From CAYHGV01 sp964356135 (GTDB taxonomy: Bacteria; Hydrothermota; Tepidihabitantia; CAYHGV01): a stretch of DNA of 27,782 nucleotides. A program made the translations under genes and the position numbers. Positions 20,072 through 27,565 of this stretch are shown here, one piece after another (position 1 is the stretch's first letter; each line of letters starts with the position of its first letter). Below the pieces are notes generated by a model, which worked only from the letters and a program-made list of their open reading frames with translations, was not told the origin of the DNA and made no database searches. Where the stretch lies: assembly GCA_964356135.1 (NCBI GenBank), contig CAYHGV010000034.1:1-27782 (forward strand), given 5' to 3'.

Positions 20072-21442
20072 CTATTCGATTACCACTATTTTTTCCTGCA
20101 TCGTGTGGCTTGTGCTTTCAAGGAAGCAAAAATAGACCTCGGCGGTCGTGAGCTTTCTTTCCCACAAAAACCTATGACCTCCTGCGGCAAGCCAGCCTTC
20201 ACCGAGAACGGTATTGACTCTTCCCGTTTGATCGTAGATAACCAGCCGGCAATATTCCCGTCTGGGTAAGGTGAATCGGATTATCGTCTTATCACGAACA
20301 GGATTGGGGGTTATGCTCAAGCTTGCCTCTTTGCACGCAGGCAATGACTCGGTAATTGAAACCGGCAGATCGGCATAGGAAACGTAGATTCGTCGAGCAG
20401 TACCACTATCGCCATTCCACACCATCCAGAGCTTATCGCGGGTTGCCAGCAAAACCGGGTTGTATTCCGACCAGTTCGGCATGGGGTTATATTCAACAAT
20501 AGCCGACCACTTTCCCATCGTCGGGTCATAGGAACGGAAAACGATATGGCAAAGACTGCCGGTATCCTGCGCGCTCGAGACCCAGATTGTACCGTTACTA
20601 TCATTGCAGCAGCTCAAATGATACCACCGGGAAGATGGAAAGACGGTATCGGTAATCCGTTGCGGGCCTTGGGAATGGATTACGATGGTTAAGCTATCGA
20701 ACTCCAATTGAAAGAAGAACCAAACCTGGTCATCGAGGTCGCCCATCCCACGTACCGGCTGGCAGGTATGTGCATACGGAATGAGAACCTCTTTGTAGTA
20801 TGGAAACTTGAACCACACCAGCTCCAATCCTCCCCAGACCAACAACGGCGGATAATCCGGATTGCCGACGAGCCAGAAATCACCACCACCCATACACCAC
20901 TCGGTCTGCGCCCAAAGCTCCGGAAAAGACCATCCGGCACTGTCGCGGTGGGTTATGTGGAAATAAGACGAATCGGTCCACCGGTTCAGTACCGCCCAGA
21001 GTTTTCCTTTTGTATCATCAATCAGCCTCGGGGGTAATCCCTGAGCATCCCATATCCATTCTGGCTCGGACCATGTGTCCCCGTCCGAGCATAGCGCATA
21101 CACGGAAGTGTCAACCATCCCGATTGTCCAGAGATTTCCAATCTTATCTAATCCCAGAGGAAATGGGGAATTGAATGAAAGTGGAAGAGTCAGCCTATTT
21201 CCAACCAGAGGAGACCACTGCTGCCCATCATAAACACGGAGAAATACCTTCGTCGAATCTGTTTGATAATCATTAGGATAGGATAGTGCCCATGCCGCTA
21301 ATATTTTTCCATCCGGCGTTTCAATAATATTGTGATTCTGGACATGAATGGTGTCGGACCAGAGAGAGGTGGGTTCTGACCACTCCAATTGCCCAAACCC
21401 AATCGCCGAGGAAAGCAAAACCGCCAGCACCAGCTCCTTCAT
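20072..21442 (-). CDS. Secreted propeller-like protein with a FlgD/T9SS-like C-terminal domain
   Basis: A 456-residue exported protein with signal peptide MKELVLAVLLSSAIGFGQ. Residues about 20-360 contain repeated short blade-like segments with D-x-G and W patterns (TPDGKILAAWAL, DKIGNLWTIGM, DDTKGKLWAVLNRW, NDSNGTIWVSSAQD, TRDKLWMVWNGDSG), which suggest a beta-propeller of the sialidase/NHL type. Catalytic Asp boxes are not obvious, so it may only bind. The last 85 residues (SITPNPVRDKTIIRFTLPRR, CRLVIYDQTGRVNTVLGEGW, GGHRFLWERK) are a FlgD-Ig/type IX-secretion-like sorting domain. The ATG at 21442 follows a TATAAG -10 box by six bases, so the mRNA should be leaderless. Confidence 0.82.
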   Translation of the reverse strand: MKELVLAVLLSSAIGFGQLEWSEPTSLWSDTIHVQNHNIIETPDGKILAAWALSYPNDYQTDSTKVFLRVYDGQQWSPLVGNRLTLPLSFNSPFPLGLDKIGNLWTIGMVDTSVYALCSDGDTWSEPEWIWDAQGLPPRLIDDTKGKLWAVLNRWTDSSYFHITHRDSAGWSFPELWAQTEWCMGGGDFWLVGNPDYPPLLVWGGLELVWFKFPYYKEVLIPYAHTCQPVRGMGDLDDQVWFFFQLEFDSLTIVIHSQGPQRITDTVFPSSRWYHLSCCNDSNGTIWVSSAQDTGSLCHIVFRSYDPTMGKWSAIVEYNPMPNWSEYNPVLLATRDKLWMVWNGDSGTARRIYVSYADLPVSITESLPACKEASLSITPNPVRDKTIIRFTLPRREYCRLVIYDQTGRVNTVLGEGWLAAGGHRFLWERKLTTAEVYFCFLESTSHTMQEKIVVIE

Positions 21443-21448
21443 ACCACT

Positions 21449-21477
21449 CTTATACCCGGGACTTCTAGCGCTGTCAA
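21449..21477 (-). promoter_or_regulatory. Leaderless promoter of the propeller-protein operon
   Basis: TTGACA (21472-21477), a 17-bp spacer and TATAAG (21449-21454) on the minus strand, with the ATG at 21442, six bases after the -10 box. Confidence 0.65.
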
Positions 21478-21499
21478 GACAGCCCAGCGATGGTTCGAT

Positions 21500-21665
21500 T
21501 TTCTTTTCTGTGCCATCCGTGATTATTCTTGTTTATCTGCGTTCATCCCTATCTATCCGTGTATATCTGTGGTTACTTTTTCTCCCCTCTGCTCACACCT
21601 TCCGTGTCATCCGTGTCTTCAGTGGTAAAACTATCATTTGTGTTTATCCGTGGTTAAATGTGGTT
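21500..21665. repeat. ATCCGTG / ATCTGTGG quasi-repeat tract
   Basis: The spacer is made of recurring words: CCATCCGTGATT, TATCTGCGTTCATC, CTATCCGTGTATATCTGTGG, CCGTGTCATCCGTGTCTTCA, TTATCCGTGGTTAAATGTGG. Thirteen bases (ATCTGCGTTCATC, 21535-21547) recur exactly at 26139-26151. It encodes nothing and lies between a promoter and a terminator. Confidence 0.65.
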
Positions 21666-21700
21666 AAAAAAAACCGCCAGGACAAGCCTGGCGGTTTTTT
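21666..21700. terminator. Bidirectional rho-independent terminator
   Basis: CCGCCAGG (21674-21681) pairs perfectly with CCTGGCGG (21687-21694) around a 5-base loop. It has eight A's on the left and six T's on the right, so it works in both directions. It lies 15 bp after the stop of the minus-strand OmpA lipoprotein gene and ends that operon. Confidence 0.9.
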
Positions 21701-21715
21701 ATCGGGAAAAGTTTC

Positions 21716-22447
21716 TTAGAAACCGATAAATGCCAGTTCCACCCGTCGGTTCATAATCTTTCCGGAATGGGTCCGATTGTCATACATCGAGGGGTATTCA
21801 CCAAAGCCTTTTACCACCAACCGCTCTGGATCAACGCCACGTTGAATCAGGTAACATTTTACCGCTTCCGCTCGTTGTTGAGAGAGAAACTGATTGGTGA
21901 ATTGATCACCGACACTGTCAGTAAAACCACGAATCTCAACCAACGCCGGCGCTGTCGTCCTGATGACCATCGCCGCATGATCTAATACCGGTAAGAATTC
22001 GCCTTTAATATAACTGCTGCCCGGGTCAAAGTATATTACATCCCCGCATTGGTCCGTTTGACCCCAGCAACCGTCTTTTTCTTGCTCCCAACACCGGGGT
22101 CGGAGCAGAAACTCCTGGGTCTGACTCTTGCCTTCGGCTAAAATAACCGGGAAGGTTTCGGTAAAATAATCCGGGGCATCGATCTTCACGAGATAGGTGC
22201 CGGGCGGAACGGTCGCGACGAAAACCCCGTATCGGTCACACTCGATCGATTGGAGTACAGTTCCGGGGAAAGAAACCCGCGCCGGAACCGGTGCGTCGTT
22301 TTCAACCGACAGCACCCTACCGGAAATGACCGAATAGGGCATCTGTTTAAAGTGATACTTATACCCACCGGTCGCCGTATACTGAGTCGAGCACGAGAGA
22401 AAAACCGCAACGCCGAAAAGCAGAATCAGGCTAATGAGTGGTCTCAT
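21716..22447 (-). CDS. OmpA-family lipoprotein with an N-terminal regulatory-like domain
   Basis: A 243-residue lipoprotein. The ATG at 22447 follows GGGAGG; a longer frame to 22483 runs into the previous gene. The signal ends FLSC (Cys19, lipobox). Residues about 35-115 are a carboxypeptidase-regulatory-like sandwich (VISGRVLSVENDAPVPARVS, GTYLVKIDAPDYF) nearly parallel to the upstream 146-residue protein. A short cysteine-rich linker (RCWEQEKDGCWGQTDQCG) leads to an OmpA C-terminal domain (IYFDPGSSYIKGEF, VEIRGFTDSVGDQFTNQFLS, NRRVELAFI) with the Asp and Arg used to bind diaminopimelate. It resembles Pal, joining the outer membrane to peptidoglycan. Last gene of its operon. Confidence 0.9.
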   Translation of the reverse strand: MRPLISLILLFGVAVFLSCSTQYTATGGYKYHFKQMPYSVISGRVLSVENDAPVPARVSFPGTVLQSIECDRYGVFVATVPPGTYLVKIDAPDYFTETFPVILAEGKSQTQEFLLRPRCWEQEKDGCWGQTDQCGDVIYFDPGSSYIKGEFLPVLDHAAMVIRTTAPALVEIRGFTDSVGDQFTNQFLSQQRAEAVKCYLIQRGVDPERLVVKGFGEYPSMYDNRTHSGKIMNRRVELAFIGF

Positions 22448-22461
22448 GATTCCTCCCGGTG

Positions 22462-22902
22462 TTAGCGACGCTCCCGTTCGCATTCCGTATTACGCATCAT
22501 CATCATTTTCATTTCTTTCATGACCTTCATTTCCTTCGGCGGCTCTTTATGGTAGAGAACGAATTCGAGCGTCCGGCCTTCACCTTCGCCTAAAACCACC
22601 GGCAAGGTCTGGGATTCAAACCCCTCGGCCTCTGCCTTAACGAGATAGGTTCCGGAAGGAATGGTAGTCGTGAACACGCCGTCATCATTCGTCTCAATTG
22701 CTGCAAGAGTCGTGCCCGGGAAGGTTACCATCGTCCGTAATGTCATATGGGTTTGGGCACCGATAACCCGACCACTCAATACTGACTGGGGTATTTTCTT
22801 TGCTTCGTATTCATATTGGTAGCCATACTTGTATTGATAATCACCCTTTTTGGCACACCCTGCAAGCAAAAGAATTACGAAGCCAAGTTTCAGATATCTC
22901 AT
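22462..22902 (-). CDS. Lipoprotein with a carboxypeptidase-regulatory-like domain
   Basis: A 146-residue lipoprotein with signal MRYLKLGFVILLLAGC and lipid-anchor Cys16. The region after it (YQYKYGYQYEYEAKKIPQSV, LSGRVIGAQTHMTLRTMVTF, GTYLVKAEAEGFESQTLPVV) aligns along its length with the N-terminal part of the next gene's product. It then ends in a basic, methionine-rich tail (MKVMKEMKMMMMRNTECERE) where the neighbour has its OmpA domain. A duplication followed by loss of the OmpA part is the simplest explanation. Function is unknown; it is probably a periplasm-facing lipoprotein. AGGAGGAG precedes the ATG. It is 20 bp after the PASTA gene and 14 bp before the OmpA lipoprotein ATG. Confidence 0.8.
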   Translation of the reverse strand: MRYLKLGFVILLLAGCAKKGDYQYKYGYQYEYEAKKIPQSVLSGRVIGAQTHMTLRTMVTFPGTTLAAIETNDDGVFTTTIPSGTYLVKAEAEGFESQTLPVVLGEGEGRTLEFVLYHKEPPKEMKVMKEMKMMMMRNTECERERR

Positions 22903-22922
22903 TTCTCCTCCTTCAAAAGAGA

Positions 22923-23639
22923 TTAGTACAGTACCGTCGAAACCACTAATGAGACCGGAGTTCCTTTCGGAACCTCAGTCCCGGCCGCAGGCCTTTGGCC
23001 AATCACATTACCTTCGTAGTACTCGGTAGAAACCTGGTAGGATATGTTGCCTACTTCCAGTCCCAGATTTTTCAAGATCGCCTTGGCGCGTCCCACTTTT
23101 ACACCAATAAGTCTGGGAACTGCAACCCTGGGTGCTGGAACCGGTGTTTTACCGCCGCTCACGAACAGGTCAACCGAAGAACCAATGGCAACTTCAGTGC
23201 CGCGCGGTGGGTCGCTCTCAACCACATTACCAGCAACGACCTGGTCTGAGAAGATGCTGTCGACATCACCCAGTTTCAAACCGAGTTTCTCCAGCGTCGC
23301 TACGCCATCCTGGAAGGTCATCCCTTTTAGAACCGGGATAATCCGCACCACCGGTCCTGGACCTTTGCTCAGGACGACATTGAGATTCGATCCTTTTTTT
23401 AGAACCGAGCCAGCCATCGGTGTTTGCTTTACGATTAAGCCTTCCGGTGCCTTATCCGATTCCTCTTCTCCGATCACCACTAACAGCAGTTGGGAATTCT
23501 CGGCAATCAACCGGGCGCCATCAATAGTGGTGCTCAGGAGATTCGGCGCAATCACCTTCTCCTCTTCCTTCTTTGGGCAGCCAATAATCAGCACTGCCAG
23601 AATGAGGATTGGTAATACTGAGACTAACAGTCGCTTCAT
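22923..23639 (-). CDS. PASTA-domain lipoprotein (three PASTA repeats)
   Basis: A 238-residue lipoprotein with signal MKRLLVSVLPILILAVLIIG and Cys21. Three PASTA-type repeats follow (about 30-95, 98-162, 168-238). Each has the VPxLxG-type opening and G-x-V...Q-x-P-x-x-G-x-x-V-x-x-G core, for example GLIVKQTPMAGSVLKKGSNL and GNVIGQRPAAGTEVPKGTPV. PASTA modules bind muropeptides or lipid II in Ser/Thr kinases and penicillin-binding proteins; here there is no kinase or transpeptidase domain. It is therefore likely a stand-alone peptidoglycan sensor or binder on the lipid anchor. It is a paralogue of the gene at 23777-24571. It has its own promoter (23670-23697), with AAGGAGG before the ATG, and heads the operon running to 21716. 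Confidence 0.9.
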   Translation of the reverse strand: MKRLLVSVLPILILAVLIIGCPKKEEEKVIAPNLLSTTIDGARLIAENSQLLLVVIGEEESDKAPEGLIVKQTPMAGSVLKKGSNLNVVLSKGPGPVVRIIPVLKGMTFQDGVATLEKLGLKLGDVDSIFSDQVVAGNVVESDPPRGTEVAIGSSVDLFVSGGKTPVPAPRVAVPRLIGVKVGRAKAILKNLGLEVGNISYQVSTEYYEGNVIGQRPAAGTEVPKGTPVSLVVSTVLY

Positions 23640-23669
23640 CTTTCCGCCTCCTTAGTTTAAGTAGCTTAA

Positions 23670-23697
23670 ATTATCCATATCCATCCACTCCTGTCAA
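23670..23697 (-). promoter_or_regulatory. Promoter of the PASTA-OmpA lipoprotein operon
   Basis: TTGACA (23692-23697), a 16-bp spacer and GATAAT (23670-23675) on the minus strand. The predicted start near 23663 leaves a 23-base leader with AAGGAGG, so this one is not leaderless. Confidence 0.6.
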
Positions 23698-23776
23698 GCT
23701 TTTTTTTATTTTTTCAGCTTTGTTATAAATACTATATCTTGAGTGGCTAACCCCAATAACCACAATATGTTGGGCT

Positions 23777-24571
23777 TTACCACCATTTAAAACACCGCGG
23801 CACCTTACGTTTGAATTCGCTCGCCACGGTCAGATCGATGCTACTTCCTTTTTTTACTTTTTCACCGACTTTCGGATTTTGCCCCATCACCGTGCCTGCA
23901 TAATATTCACCCGTTATTCGATAGCTGATTTTACCGACCGTCAGTCCGGCATCTTTGATTGCAAGTTGAGCTTTGGCCAGGCTTATCCCCGTCAACTTCG
24001 GAACCGTAATCTCAAACTCCGATTCGGGCGTAGATTCTGCTCCTGATTTGACCTCGGGTTTTGACTCGAGTTCGATCGGCGATTCTGGTTCCGGGCCGAT
24101 ACTCAAGATGACGTCAACGACCGTTCCTTTCTCCACTTTTGAATTTGCCAATGGATGGGATACGATTACCCGGCCTGCATCCACATCATCCGAATAAAGA
24201 CTGTCGATGTCGCCTAATTTTAATCGGAGTCGAAAAAATTCCACCTCGGCATCGGGTAATGAAAACCCTTTCAGATCCGGAACGACCACCTTCGAACTCC
24301 CTTTGCTTACCGCGACCGTGAGCGCCGCCCCTTTATTCAAAACCGACCCAGGAAGCGGAGCCTGTTTGCAAATCAGCCCCTTCTCGACATCATCCGATTC
24401 CAATTCTTCGCTGATAATCAATAGAAATCCGTGTTTCTCCGCAATTGAACGCGCAACATCGATCGTGGCATTCATCACGTTCGGGACGATGCTCGTCCGC
24501 GCCATCTTGCAGCCGGTTACGAGCATCATTCCCACAACCACAAAACAGAGGGTTTTAATTTTGTTCATCAT
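23777..24571 (-). CDS. PASTA-domain lipoprotein, paralogue of 22923-23639
   Basis: A 264-residue lipoprotein with signal ending MMLVTGC (Cys21). PASTA-like repeats lie at about 27-92, 93-157 and 190-255 (GLICKQAPLPGSVLNKGAAL, VVVPDLKGFSLPDAEVEFFR, GTVMGQNPKVGEKVKKGSSI). The third repeat is set off by a Glu/Ser/Pro-rich linker (PESPIELESKPEVKSGAEST) absent from the other copy. Lengths, order and many residues match the neighbour, so the two arose by tandem duplication. GAGGAGG precedes the ATG. It follows the PorV-like gene by 24 bp and is probably co-transcribed with it. The 137 bp after it hold the next promoter. Confidence 0.88.
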   Translation of the reverse strand: MMNKIKTLCFVVVGMMLVTGCKMARTSIVPNVMNATIDVARSIAEKHGFLLIISEELESDDVEKGLICKQAPLPGSVLNKGAALTVAVSKGSSKVVVPDLKGFSLPDAEVEFFRLRLKLGDIDSLYSDDVDAGRVIVSHPLANSKVEKGTVVDVILSIGPEPESPIELESKPEVKSGAESTPESEFEITVPKLTGISLAKAQLAIKDAGLTVGKISYRITGEYYAGTVMGQNPKVGEKVKKGSSIDLTVASEFKRKVPRCFKWW

Positions 24572-24595
24572 TCCTCCTCATGTTTATTTTTTAAT

Positions 24596-25594
24596 TTAAC
24601 GCACATGGCGTCGACTGGGCCGGGTTTTGGTTACCGGCTCAAAGCGTAACGAAACCGAGAGCCGCTCCGAGCTTCCCAGATAGCCGTACGAAAGATAGAG
24701 TGCATCAATCGCAAAGTACAATCCTGCTCCCAGTGCATACTCATAACCCAGACCAACCGAAAATCCGCTCCAACTCCCCAAATAGTGGTAACCGGATTTG
24801 TATCCTGCGCGCACGGTCAGGGCGGAATAGGACTGGGACAGTGTTTTCTGTATCCCTTGACCCAACCAGAGATAGAGCTCGCCTCCGATTGACAGGGTCG
24901 GCTCAGCGTCCGGATAAAGCGAAAGGTCAGATGCCAGCAGCAGATGGTTTTTGGTGACTGGAATTTTTATTGCTACGCCCGCCCGGAGATTGGTCGGTAA
25001 CGGTTCCCAGCGGTCGATGAACCGGCGCGGCGGCCCTAAATTGAGCAGGGTTGAACCGAGATAGATATTACGGGACGGTGAATAAACCACCCCTGCATCG
25101 ACCGCAGCGGTTCCACTCGAATATGTGTCAATTTTGCTCGCAATGATTTTAGCGGCACCGCCGAGCGATAAATTCTCAAACGGTTTATACGCCATTCCGA
25201 AGCTGCCTGAAAAATCCCAGAGTGAAAAACTTCCCAGTTCTTTACCGGTTTCGTCCCGTCTCGTATCCGAAGCCGAAAACAACGAACCGCCCACGCCGAA
25301 GCTGAACGACTCGCCGAGAATAGTAACCGGAATCACCATCCCTCCGCCTGAATAGTTCGTGAACTGGAGCAGGTCCATGACCATAAAACTCACCTGAAAA
25401 TTCTTCGTCATTCCCATGCCGCCCGGATTCCAGAACAGACCGTTGCCGTCATCGGCAATCGCCGTATAGGCACCCCCCATCGCGATCGGTCTCACCCCCA
25501 TACCTAATTTCAGGAAGCTTGAACCGGTAGCACCGGGCTGCCAGATGAAACCAAATACGGTTACGGGGGTCAATAAAAGTATCAATCTTTTCAT
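24596..25594 (-). CDS. PorV/PorQ-like outer-membrane beta-barrel protein
   Basis: A 332-residue protein with a signal peptide (MKRLILLLTPVTVFGFIW) and the family signature FLKLGMGVRPIAMGGAYTAI followed by ADDGNGLFWNPGGMG. The remainder alternates short hydrophobic strands and turns as in an outer-membrane barrel and ends in LSVSLRFEPV followed by a basic tail. In Bacteroidota, PorV ferries type IX secretion cargo from the translocon to the attachment complex; related proteins are widespread in FCB-group genomes. Its presence beside two proteins with sorting-like C-termini supports such a pathway here, though no translocon genes are in the window. No Shine-Dalgarno precedes the ATG. Instead the ATG overlaps the stop of a 42-codon leaderless open frame. 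Confidence 0.88.
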   Translation of the reverse strand: MKRLILLLTPVTVFGFIWQPGATGSSFLKLGMGVRPIAMGGAYTAIADDGNGLFWNPGGMGMTKNFQVSFMVMDLLQFTNYSGGGMVIPVTILGESFSFGVGGSLFSASDTRRDETGKELGSFSLWDFSGSFGMAYKPFENLSLGGAAKIIASKIDTYSSGTAAVDAGVVYSPSRNIYLGSTLLNLGPPRRFIDRWEPLPTNLRAGVAIKIPVTKNHLLLASDLSLYPDAEPTLSIGGELYLWLGQGIQKTLSQSYSALTVRAGYKSGYHYLGSWSGFSVGLGYEYALGAGLYFAIDALYLSYGYLGSSERLSVSLRFEPVTKTRPSRRHVR

Positions 25595-25719
25595 CGGGGC
25601 GGAATCGGTTTATAGCTGCGATCGATGTTCGCAAATAAGAGAGCGGATGTGAATCGGTTAATACATATAACCTTCACGGAATCCGCCTGGACGATAGGCA
25701 TACAGAGCGACAACCGCAT
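25591..25719 (-). CDS. Possible 42-codon leaderless ORF coupled to the PorV-like gene
   Basis: The frame begins MRLSLCMPIVQADSVKVICI and ends ...YKPIPPR at a TGA that overlaps the PorV-like ATG (ATGA). Its own ATG (25717-25719) starts exactly six bases after a TATCAT -10 box, the layout of the other leaderless genes here. It would solve the absence of a ribosome-binding site for the PorV-like gene by translational coupling. The peptide has no recognisable family, and a competing 20-codon frame exists in the same leader, so it may simply be a leader peptide or chance. Confidence 0.35.
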   Translation of the reverse strand: MRLSLCMPIVQADSVKVICINRFTSALLFANIDRSYKPIPPR

Positions 25720-25725
25720 CAACCA

Positions 25726-25753
25726 ATGATAATCCTCAATAGGTTTATGTCAA
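25726..25753 (-). promoter_or_regulatory. Promoter of the PorV-like / PASTA operon
   Basis: TTGACA (25748-25753), a 16-bp spacer and TATCAT (25726-25731) on the minus strand. Transcription should start at about 25719, giving a 125-base leader before the PorV-like ATG. The region from 25754 to 25912 shows nothing I can name. Confidence 0.6.
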
Positions 25754-25912
25754 GCCTGTCGATATCGGGGGTAGCGTATACTATTTGAGGTGACTTTTAC
25801 CGGTCGTCTCTCCGATTATGTTAATACCTGCACTATTTAACCATTGCGACTCGTGCGGGTTGCGGCAAGCCGACCGAGCCGAACCGTTTAACCATTTTTC
25901 TTTCTGCTCTTG

Positions 25913-25959
25913 CCCCATTAGATGTCATTCATAATTTTATACGAGATAATCTAATAGGG
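25913..25959. repeat. Second copy of the CCCCATTAGAT palindrome
   Basis: CCCCATTAGAT (25913-25923) faces ATCTAATAGGG (25949-25959), an inverted pair with one mismatch. It is followed by GAAT and then CTTTGTGGTT, as in the copy at 16058-16108. The loops differ in sequence and length (25 and 29 bp), so selection or mobility seems to act on the arms. Confidence 0.65.
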
Positions 25960-25981
25960 AATACACTTTGTGGTTCAAAAA

Positions 25982-26085
25982 TCCTACTGCCTACTTCCTC
26001 CTCCCTACTCCTTACTCCCTACGCTTTACGCTCTACTCCCTACGCTTTACTCCCTACTCCTTACGCCCTTCGCCCTACCCCCTTT
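25982..26085. repeat. CTACTCCCTACGC quasi-repeat tract
   Basis: A pyrimidine-rich tract of words such as CTACTCC, CTTACTCC and CCTACGCTTTAC. A 16-bp unit, ACTCCCTACGCTTTAC, occurs at 26014-26029 and again at 26035-26050 (21-bp period). It resembles the atpC-atpD tract in the CTACTC orientation, but no four-helix-bundle gene is near. Confidence 0.6.
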
Positions 26086-26089
26086 TCCG

Positions 26090-26190
26090 TGTCCTCATGG
26101 TTAATGTAATATGTATTTATTTGTTTTAATCCGCAATCATCTGCGTTCATCTGGGGTGAAATATTTCCTCTGTGCTCTCTGTGGTTTTTT
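26090..26190. repeat. ATCTGCGTTCATC / CTCTGTG quasi-repeat tract
   Basis: Words CCGTGTCCTCATGGTTAA, AATCATCTGCGTTCATCTGG and CCTCTGTGCTCTCTGTGG. It shares an exact 13-base word (26139-26151) with the tract at 21500-21665. It ends just before the M20 peptidase promoter. Confidence 0.55.
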
Positions 26191-26195
26191 TATCC

Positions 26196-26224
26196 TTGAC
26201 CCCCTGCTCTTACTTTCTTATGAT
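26196..26224 (+). promoter_or_regulatory. Promoter of the M20 peptidase gene
   Basis: TTGACC (26196-26201), a 17-bp spacer and TATGAT (26219-26224). The predicted start near 26231 gives a 15-base leader with AAGGGGG before the ATG at 26246. Confidence 0.6.
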
Positions 26225-26245
26225 GAGGCAAAATAAGGGGGCACA

Positions 26246-27490
26246 ATGGTCTGGAATGAAAACGATTTAAAGACGGTTTTTAACAAAATCGAGAGTTTGC
26301 GGGAAGAGATGGTTAAAACCCAGATTGCAGTCACTGCCATTCCTGCCCTCGGCCCGAAAAATGGCGGCGATGGCGAAAAGGCGCGTGCCGACTATCTCAT
26401 AAAATTTTTAAAAGACCTGGGATTTTCAGAGGTGAATGAATACCGGGCACCGGATAAGACCGTCAATTGCGGCTATCGCCCAAATATTGTTGTTAAAATC
26501 CCGGGCCAGAGTCAGGCAAAGACGGTCTGGATTATGACCCATCTGGACATCGTCCCGGCCGGACCGAAAGACCTCTGGCAGACCGACCCGTTCGAGGCGG
26601 TTGTCAAAGATGGAAAAATCTATGGCCGGGGCGTTGAAGATAATCAGCAGGAAATGATTGCTACGATCTATGCACTCAAAGCGGCGATGGAATCAAAGCT
26701 CGCCCCCCATTACGATTGCGGCCTCGTCCTGGTGGCAGACGAAGAGACCGGCAGCGAACTCGGAATCGGCTATTTACTCAAAGAGCATCAAAACATCTTC
26801 CAAAAAGGCGATATCATCGTCGTGCCTGATGCCGGTAACGAAGAGGGGACAATGATCGAAGTCGCCGAAAAGTCCCTCGTCTGGCTGAAAATTACTATTC
26901 GCGGTAAGCAGACCCACGGCTCCACTCCTAATAAAGGGCTAAACGCCCATCGGATTGGCGCAAAATTCCTTTTGCATCTCGACGAAATTCTCCATAACCG
27001 GTTTCGCGCCCAGAACGACCTCTTCGACCCTCCCCTCTCCACCTTTGAACCCACCAAAAAAGAAGCAAATGTCCCGAATATCAATACCATTCCGGGCGAG
27101 GATATTTTTTACTTCGACTGCCGGGTAATGCCTGACTATCCGATTAACGATATTATGAACTGCGTTAAAGGAGAAGCAATAAAATTTGAAAATCTACACA
27201 ATGTCCAGGTCAGCATCGAAACCGCCCAGTTCGAGCAGGCGGCACCACCGACTCCGGTCACTGCTCCGGTCGTAGGGTTATTAACCGAAGCGATTAATTT
27301 TGTCTATGGGGTAAAACCCAGCCCCAAGGGCATCGGCGGGGGCACGGTCGCGGCGCTGTTCCGTCGTGCCGGTTTTGACGCTGCGGTCTGGTCAAAACTC
27401 GACGGGAGCGCGCACCAGCCGAACGAATACTGTTTAATTGACAATATGGTCGGCAACGCCAAGGTTTATGCGTATTTGATCGGGGAGTGA
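26246..27490 (+). CDS. M20-family metallopeptidase / deacylase
   Basis: A 414-residue cytosolic M20 enzyme (no signal peptide) of the DapE/ArgE/carboxypeptidase type, which uses two zinc ions to hydrolyse amide bonds. Metal ligands and catalytic residues are visible: THLDIVP (His99, Asp101), YGRGVEDNQQ (bridging Asp132), VADEETGSELG (catalytic Glu166 and metal-binding Glu167), VVPDAGNEEG (Asp195) and SAHQPNEY near the C-terminus (final His). The lid/dimerisation domain lies between about 210 and 320 (ITIRGKQTHGSTPNKGLNAH). GGGTVAALFRRAG near the C-terminus is typical of M20 family proteins often labelled M20 metallo-hydrolase. The substrate cannot be told from sequence. The gene stands alone and is convergent with the gene at the right edge; 75 bp between them show no clear terminator. 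Confidence 0.9.
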   Translation: MVWNENDLKTVFNKIESLREEMVKTQIAVTAIPALGPKNGGDGEKARADYLIKFLKDLGFSEVNEYRAPDKTVNCGYRPNIVVKIPGQSQAKTVWIMTHLDIVPAGPKDLWQTDPFEAVVKDGKIYGRGVEDNQQEMIATIYALKAAMESKLAPHYDCGLVLVADEETGSELGIGYLLKEHQNIFQKGDIIVVPDAGNEEGTMIEVAEKSLVWLKITIRGKQTHGSTPNKGLNAHRIGAKFLLHLDEILHNRFRAQNDLFDPPLSTFEPTKKEANVPNINTIPGEDIFYFDCRVMPDYPINDIMNCVKGEAIKFENLHNVQVSIETAQFEQAAPPTPVTAPVVGLLTEAINFVYGVKPSPKGIGGGTVAALFRRAGFDAAVWSKLDGSAHQPNEYCLIDNMVGNAKVYAYLIGE

Positions 27491-27565
27491 TAGTATTTTC
27501 GAGAATGCATAAGTTAGTTTTTACATCTCACCTTGAATCGAATGTATAAACAGGTCTTTAACTTA

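Noticed and set aside
23698..23760. Terminator after the second PASTA gene
   Set aside because: The T-rich stretch is on the plus strand; on the minus strand it is A-rich, so it cannot end the minus-strand transcript, and no strong stem precedes it.
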